Shown here: piece after piece, positions 59,705 to 64,000 of the stretch
Position numbering within the stretch: position 1 is the stretch's first letter
Layout: every line of letters starts with the position of its first letter
DNA from: Macrostomum hystrix
Lineage: Eukaryota > Platyhelminthes > Macrostomidae
Length of the DNA: 64,000 nucleotides
Direction: 5' to 3'
Assembly: GCA_950097015.1 (NCBI GenBank)
Contig: CATNEN010000039.1
Coordinates: forward strand, 6,588,501-6,652,500
Translations under genes and position numbers: made by a program
The notes under the pieces: generated by a model
The model's input: the letters and a program-made list of their open reading frames with translations, nothing else
Told to the model about the DNA's origin: nothing
The model's database searches: none

Positions 59705-60020
59705 TAAATCCTCTAAAATTCATGATAAAATTTCAATTTTCAATTTTATGTTCTGATATCTTTCTTAACAGCAATATTGCATTAAGTTTGGTGTGTAAAT
59801 ACATTTAAGAAACTCATATCAAACTCTTTTGTCCATGGCAACTTAAAATCTGCCATCAAGTCGAAACGGAAAATCTACCTGCTACAATTCAGCAGCCAAT
59901 TAAGCGTTCCGCGGTGCCATCAATATAAGATGCACTGCCTAGGTAGGTTACACTGCCATAATAATCCTGAAAGAATAGGCTTAGAAATTCGCTTCCTAGC
60001 AATCAACACTTGCAAGGGCC
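59705..60020 (+). promoter_or_regulatory. Flank and promoter of the fibrinogen-like gene
   Basis: 109 bp of AT-rich DNA (59705-59813) separate Helitron 4 from the duplicated segment. CCAAT at 59896-59900 and TATAAG at 59924-59929 precede the ATG at 60021 by about 92 bp from the TATA box, so transcription probably starts near 59955. Helitron 4 ends only about 220 bp upstream of the TATA box. Confidence 0.5.
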
Positions 60021-60333
60021 ATGAATTGCATCTTGAGCTGGCAATTCTTAGTCCTGGCTGCTTCTATGGCACTGCTCACACCTGAGGTTACTGCCAGTCC
60101 TGGCTGCGTCTCTGTCTCGAGTGAGTCGATAGCACTCTTTGTTTAAACTCGCGCATCTCATTGAGGCATTGCACATTAGCTTAATTAATGGCAGTTGAGA
60201 ATGCACTCAGGTACTCATATGTCTTTCAAATAATGAGAGACAGCATGTTTCTAAGGAACTCAAGTTGGATACTTCATATATCATGTGTAAGTAGTGCATA
60301 ATAATCAATTAAATTATAAGTACAGCTTGAATT
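59814..60333 (+). repeat. Duplicated promoter and first exon, copy 2
   Basis: The partner of 2693-3212, with two differences in 520 bp. This copy is attached to the downstream exons of the gene. Confidence 0.93.
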
Positions 60334-63300
60334 GATAAAGTACCACTAGCCCTACGTTTTCAAAGTAAAATTTCAGACAATGATCACAATTTCAAGTTTC
60401 TAACAACAAAAGACAAATCAAATAATTTACCAGCAAAAAATCATAGTCGTCAGATAATAATAGAAAAAATTAACATAACGACATGAAGGTCGGGGGTTCG
60501 ACTCCTAACTACACTGCAATAGCTGCGGCTGTGCTGTCGGCTGCACATCTGGCCCAATTAGACAGGTGTTAACAATTATTAGTAAAATTATAAACTAGTC
60601 GCCACCTTAACCCACTAACAAGCATCCTGTTCTCTAATCCTTCTGTCAAGTCCCCCACCGGTAAAGCGTTTGTGTACCGATGATCAGATACTAAAGTTAC
60701 ACCTGTCATCACAAAACACCCACTGCACCCTCAGTGCAATTCGAGCCATTTGACCCCGCCTGTCCACCGAGTCCCAGTGGGGCTATCAACTTCTCAGTTG
60801 AGCTGCACGCTGACAGCAGCTTGTCCTGCGCCCTGCAATGCGCTGTGAGGGCTCTATGCGGCTACTTTCGCTTCGACTTGAACAACATCTGCAGCCTCTC
60901 AAACAGAGCCTTGGGAATGACTCACAGGAAGCACGGTGAGCTTTTCATGGAAGATAAAATCCATTTTCCCTGAGAAAGGCCCTTGAGTATCAACACCCAA
61001 GTGTATCAGTTTATACAGACTGCAATGGCGACAGATCAAAGTTAGGTAACCTGCTATGCAATAATTAAATGAGAACCAATTTAGGAATCGCAGCTAGAAT
61101 CAATGTTGGAATCGTAGCTACAATCAATTTAGGAATCGCAGCTAGAATCAATGTTGGAATCGTAGCTACAATCAATTTAGGAATCGCAGCTACAATCAAT
61201 GTTGGAATCGTAGATACAATCAATGTTGGAATCGCAGCTACAATCAATGTTGGAATCGTAGATACAATCAATTTAGGAATCGTAGCTAGAATCAATTTAG
61301 GAATCGCAGCTACAATCAATTTAGGAATCGTAGCTAGAATCAATTTAGGAATCGTAGCTAGAATCAATTTAGAAATCGTAGCTACAATCAATTTAGGAAT
61401 CGTAGCTAGAATCAATTAAGGAATCGCAGCTAGAATCAATGTTGGAATCGTAGCTACAATCAATTTAGGAATCGCAGCTACAATCAATTTAGGAATCGTA
61501 GCTAGAATCAATTTAGGAATCGCAGCTAGAATCAATTTAGGAATCGTAGCTAGAATCAATTTATGAATCGCAGCTAGAATCAATTTAGGAATCGTAGCTA
61601 GAATCAATTTAGGAATCGTAGCTAGAATCAATTTAGAAATCGTAGCTAGAATCAATTTAGAAATCGCAGCTAGAGTCAAAATCAGGAATCGTAGCTAGAA
61701 TCAGTTCAGGAGTCGTAGCTAGAATCAATTCAGGAATCGCAGCTAGAACCAGTTTAGGAATCGCAGCTAGAATCAGTTCAGGAATCGCAGCTAAAAGCAA
61801 TTCAGGAATCGCAGCTAGAATCAGTTCAGGAATCGCAGCTAAAAGCAATTCAGGAATCCCAGCTAGAATCAATTGAATCTGATATCTACCTGGTATTTTA
61901 CTTTCAATGCATTTTTCTAGACCCACGGCTGCCCGCCTGCCGCAGAGTCTGCCGCGGCTCAAGGCTGTTTTGTGTGGTACAGCAGCGTCTGACAAACACC
62001 GTCAACTTCACGAGGCCCTGGTCGAATTATGAGCTCGGCTTTGGCGACGATGTGAACTTTTGGATCGGTCAGTCAGCCCGATGGGGAGTTACTGCCAGTG
62101 TGCTCAGAGTGTTGGTAGAGCTTGGTAGAGAAAAAAGTTTAGGAGGCTGCTTTTCGCTAAAAAATACACTACGGAAATAGGAAAATTTCATGTTTTCACA
62201 ATTCGACCCCTATTGTGTTTCGTTGGAAGCAGATCCAAAGCTCTACTTTTCATATAACTTAACTAACATGTCAAACACAGTCACTGAATTTGTGCTGGAA
62301 AAAATTTTAACTTTCCCAGCTCCATAGTTATATTTTTCGGCGAAATCCAGCTTCCTAAACATTTTCTAAGAAACGTAGTTTCCCGTCCAACTGCTTCTAG
62401 TGGCCCTTAAATAATTGCTGAATAATGAGGCAACAGTCGTGCAAGTTGCCACACACAATAGGACCTTGTATCACATGAGAAAAGCAGCAGCGATAAAAAA
62501 CCGATTCTTTCTGCGTAATTTCTCGGCTTAAAAGCATTTTCCACATCTCAACAAGTCTAGCTGGCTGGTGAACCCGGGTGTAGACCTACTGACAAAGTGC
62601 ATTTTGAAAACTGCTGCCACATCAGGAAGCTTGCGAGCTGGAAATTTGTCTTCTGTTTGCTGAATGCCCACGTCCAACCATCCCACACAGCTCCCTATGT
62701 TTGCCAATACCTTTGGAAACGTCCGTGTTTGACAGTGCCGGGATGACTATGCATTTTCCGATTCAAGTAGCATAATTGATTACTGGGACAGGTTCTGTTA
62801 GTCAGGAATAACCGGATATGCATTAGTGAAGCTGTGCTCAGGCTTTTCAGAACATTGTGAGGGAGTGAGCTTTTCCAGGACATTTTTGTCAGGACATTTA
62901 CACTACCTGGCCTATTAATAGACTGATCTTCATTACTGTTTTCTCAACAGGTCTCCAAGTGCTCAACCAGCTCACTACTCAGTCGAAGGGGCAGATTTTA
63001 AGGGCCGAAATCTACAACTGGTCGAATGCTCTGCACGTGGCCGAGTATGCAGGCTTTGTCGTGGGTGAGGCCGCCGAGAAGTACGCCATGAACTATACCG
63101 CCTTTCTCAGCGCCAGTTCCAACACCAGCGGTGACTCACTAGGACTCAACAGGGGAAGAAGATTCTCCACTACAGACAGGGATAATGATGACTTCGGCAG
63201 CTCCTGCAGCAACGCCTACCATGGCGGGGCTGGCTGGTGGTTTGGAGGCTGCAGCAACGTGAACCCGAACGGCTTGATGACGGCATCCGAGGTGGTCGAC

Positions 63301-63384
63301 TGCCCGAAGTGCATTCACTGGTTTGACGTTCACAGGAATAAAAACTCGCTGAAGGCCGTCCGACTTCTTCTTCAGCTGCCGTGA
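60021..63384 (+). CDS. Secreted apple-like plus fibrinogen-like domain protein (4 exons)
   Basis: Exons: 60021-60120, 60735-60935, 61921-62067, 62951-63384; splice phases agree (1, 1, 1). Exon 1 is a signal peptide. Exon 2 has a PAN/apple-like cysteine pattern (SCALQCAVRALCGYFRF, then CSLSN). Exons 3-4 encode most of a fibrinogen C-terminal domain: FTRPWSNYELGFGDDVNFWIG, GDSLGLNRGRRFSTTDRDND (calcium-site region), CSNAYHGGAGWW and NPNGL. Such proteins are often secreted lectins in invertebrate immunity or adhesion. The usual N-terminal part of the fold, with its first cysteine and the GGWTV strand, is not seen; only CVVQQRL remains of that region, so an exon may be lost or displaced by the intron 2 minisatellite. 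The intron 3 donor is GTCAGT. The function is inference. Confidence 0.78.
60334..60734 (+). other. Intron 1 of fibrinogen-like gene, with pol III B-box-like motif
   Basis: GGTTCGACTCC at 60495-60505 matches the B-box consensus exactly, but no A box or tRNA fold is seen upstream. It may be a SINE remnant. Nothing else is recognised. Confidence 0.35.
61075..61870 (+). repeat. 24-bp minisatellite in intron 2 of fibrinogen-like gene
   Basis: About 33 units built from GTAGCTAGAATCA (or GCAGCTAGAATCA) and ATTTAGGAATC. Towards 61690-61870 units change to AGTTCAGGAATC. Both strands are open because the period is a multiple of three; these frames are artefacts. The array ends about 50 bp before exon 3. 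Confidence 0.95.
62068..62950 (+). other. Intron 3 of fibrinogen-like gene
   Basis: 883 bp without a recognised gene, repeat or RNA. The acceptor TTTTCTCAACAG at 62950 is good. Confidence 0.55.
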
Positions 63385-63700
63385 ATTTTCAGCGCAGCCG
63401 CAGCTGTTGTTCGGCGAATCCAAAGACTGTACAGCTGCTCAGTCCATAGACTGGGGGTAGGGGCGACATTCCATCAGAATTTTCAGGAAAGGGCAAATTA
63501 TTGAAATAAATTAAATATGAGTGAACTTCAAATCTTCTGAATTTCGATTTCCAGACAAGACTAATTTAAAACGTTTCAAACTTAACTGTTCAGAACTACA
63601 ATGGGACACTGGTGTCTTGAAAGTTTAATATGGCCATTGTAATTTGATATTCAGAAATCAAAAGCGACTCTGACAACGACAACAACGCAACTCTCTTGGC
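63385..63700 (+). other. 3' UTR of fibrinogen-like gene
   Basis: AATAAA at 63505-63510 lies about 120 bp after the stop and probably directs polyadenylation. No further gene is seen before the minisatellite. Confidence 0.55.
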
Positions 63701-63711
63701 ACAGCTGGAGA

Positions 63712-64000
63712 AACAGTAGCTAGAATCACAACAGAAACAGTAGCTAGAATCACAACAGAAGCAGTAGCTAGAATCACAACAGAAACAGTAGCTAGAATCA
63801 CTACAGAAACAGTAGCTAGAATCACAACAGAAACAGTAGCTAGAATCACAACAGAAACAGTAGCTAGAATCACAACAGAAACAGTAGCTAGAATCACAAC
63901 AGAAACAGTAGCTAGAATCACAACAGAAACAGTAGCTAGAATCACAACAGAAACAGTAGCTAGAATCACAACAGAAACAGTAGCTAGAATCACTACAGAA
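63712..64000 (+). repeat. 24-bp minisatellite at right edge
   Basis: About 12 units of GTAGCTAGAATCA plus CAACAGAAACA, running off the window. It shares the 13-bp core GTAGCTAGAATCA and the 24-bp period with the intron 2 array. A minus-strand 111-codon frame here is a repeat artefact. Confidence 0.95.

Noticed and set aside
60490-60510. tRNA gene suggested by a perfect B box
   Set aside because: No A box, acceptor stem or cloverleaf could be drawn around it.
61065-61995. Minus- and plus-strand frames over the 24-bp minisatellite
   Set aside because: Repeat period divisible by three; the frames consist of LILATIPK or NLGIVAR repeats and run across the intron and exon border.

Overview
The window is animal nuclear DNA. 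It has spliced genes with GT-AG introns, a secreted fibrinogen-like gene, a LINE, Helitrons, a Penelope-like fragment and more than 30 kb of satellite DNA. The species cannot be named from sequence alone; an invertebrate is most likely, because OTU-bearing Helitrons, satellite-filled Helitrons and apple plus fibrinogen genes are all common there.

Layout. (1) 1-2692: the 3' part of a LINE (reverse transcriptase, RNase H, CCHC finger) with one frameshift. (2) 2693-3212: promoter and signal-peptide exon of a secreted protein, repeated almost identically at 59814-60333. (3) 3226-59704: four Helitrons joined exactly head to tail. Each begins TC...ACTATACTAAA and ends in a GC-rich hairpin plus CTAG. 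Helitron 1 (3226-17057) is autonomous: an 11-exon gene, with every splice phase agreeing, encodes a 1763-residue OTU-Rep-helicase protein. Helitron 2 (17058-18807), Helitron 3 (18808-55799) and Helitron 4 (55800-59704) are non-autonomous and filled with 18-bp and 23-bp satellites. (4) 59705-64000: a secreted apple-like plus fibrinogen-like gene of four exons, with related 24-bp minisatellites in intron 2 and downstream.

The most interesting part lies inside Helitron 3. The 18-bp satellite is interrupted at about 36196-52047 by 15.85 kb of unrelated DNA, and the satellite resumes in the same orientation across a short G-run. The interruption holds a 116-bp satellite in higher-order repeats and an intact five-exon gene (46424-51450, 1065 residues). 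That gene encodes two C2H2 zinc fingers, a tyrosine recombinase domain with R483, K512, R581, H606 and Y615 at near-canonical spacing, a repeat-rich linker and a C-terminal PWWP-like domain. I infer that this block may be a large tyrosine-recombinase transposon nested in a Helitron, or a recombinase gene captured with satellite DNA.

How the parts relate. Helitron 1 supplies a plausible rolling-circle enzyme for the three non-autonomous Helitrons, which share its terminal hairpin and CTAG. The recombinase gene supplies a second, mechanistically different DNA-joining enzyme. The fibrinogen-like gene is the only clearly host gene, and the Helitron array lies between two copies of its first exon.
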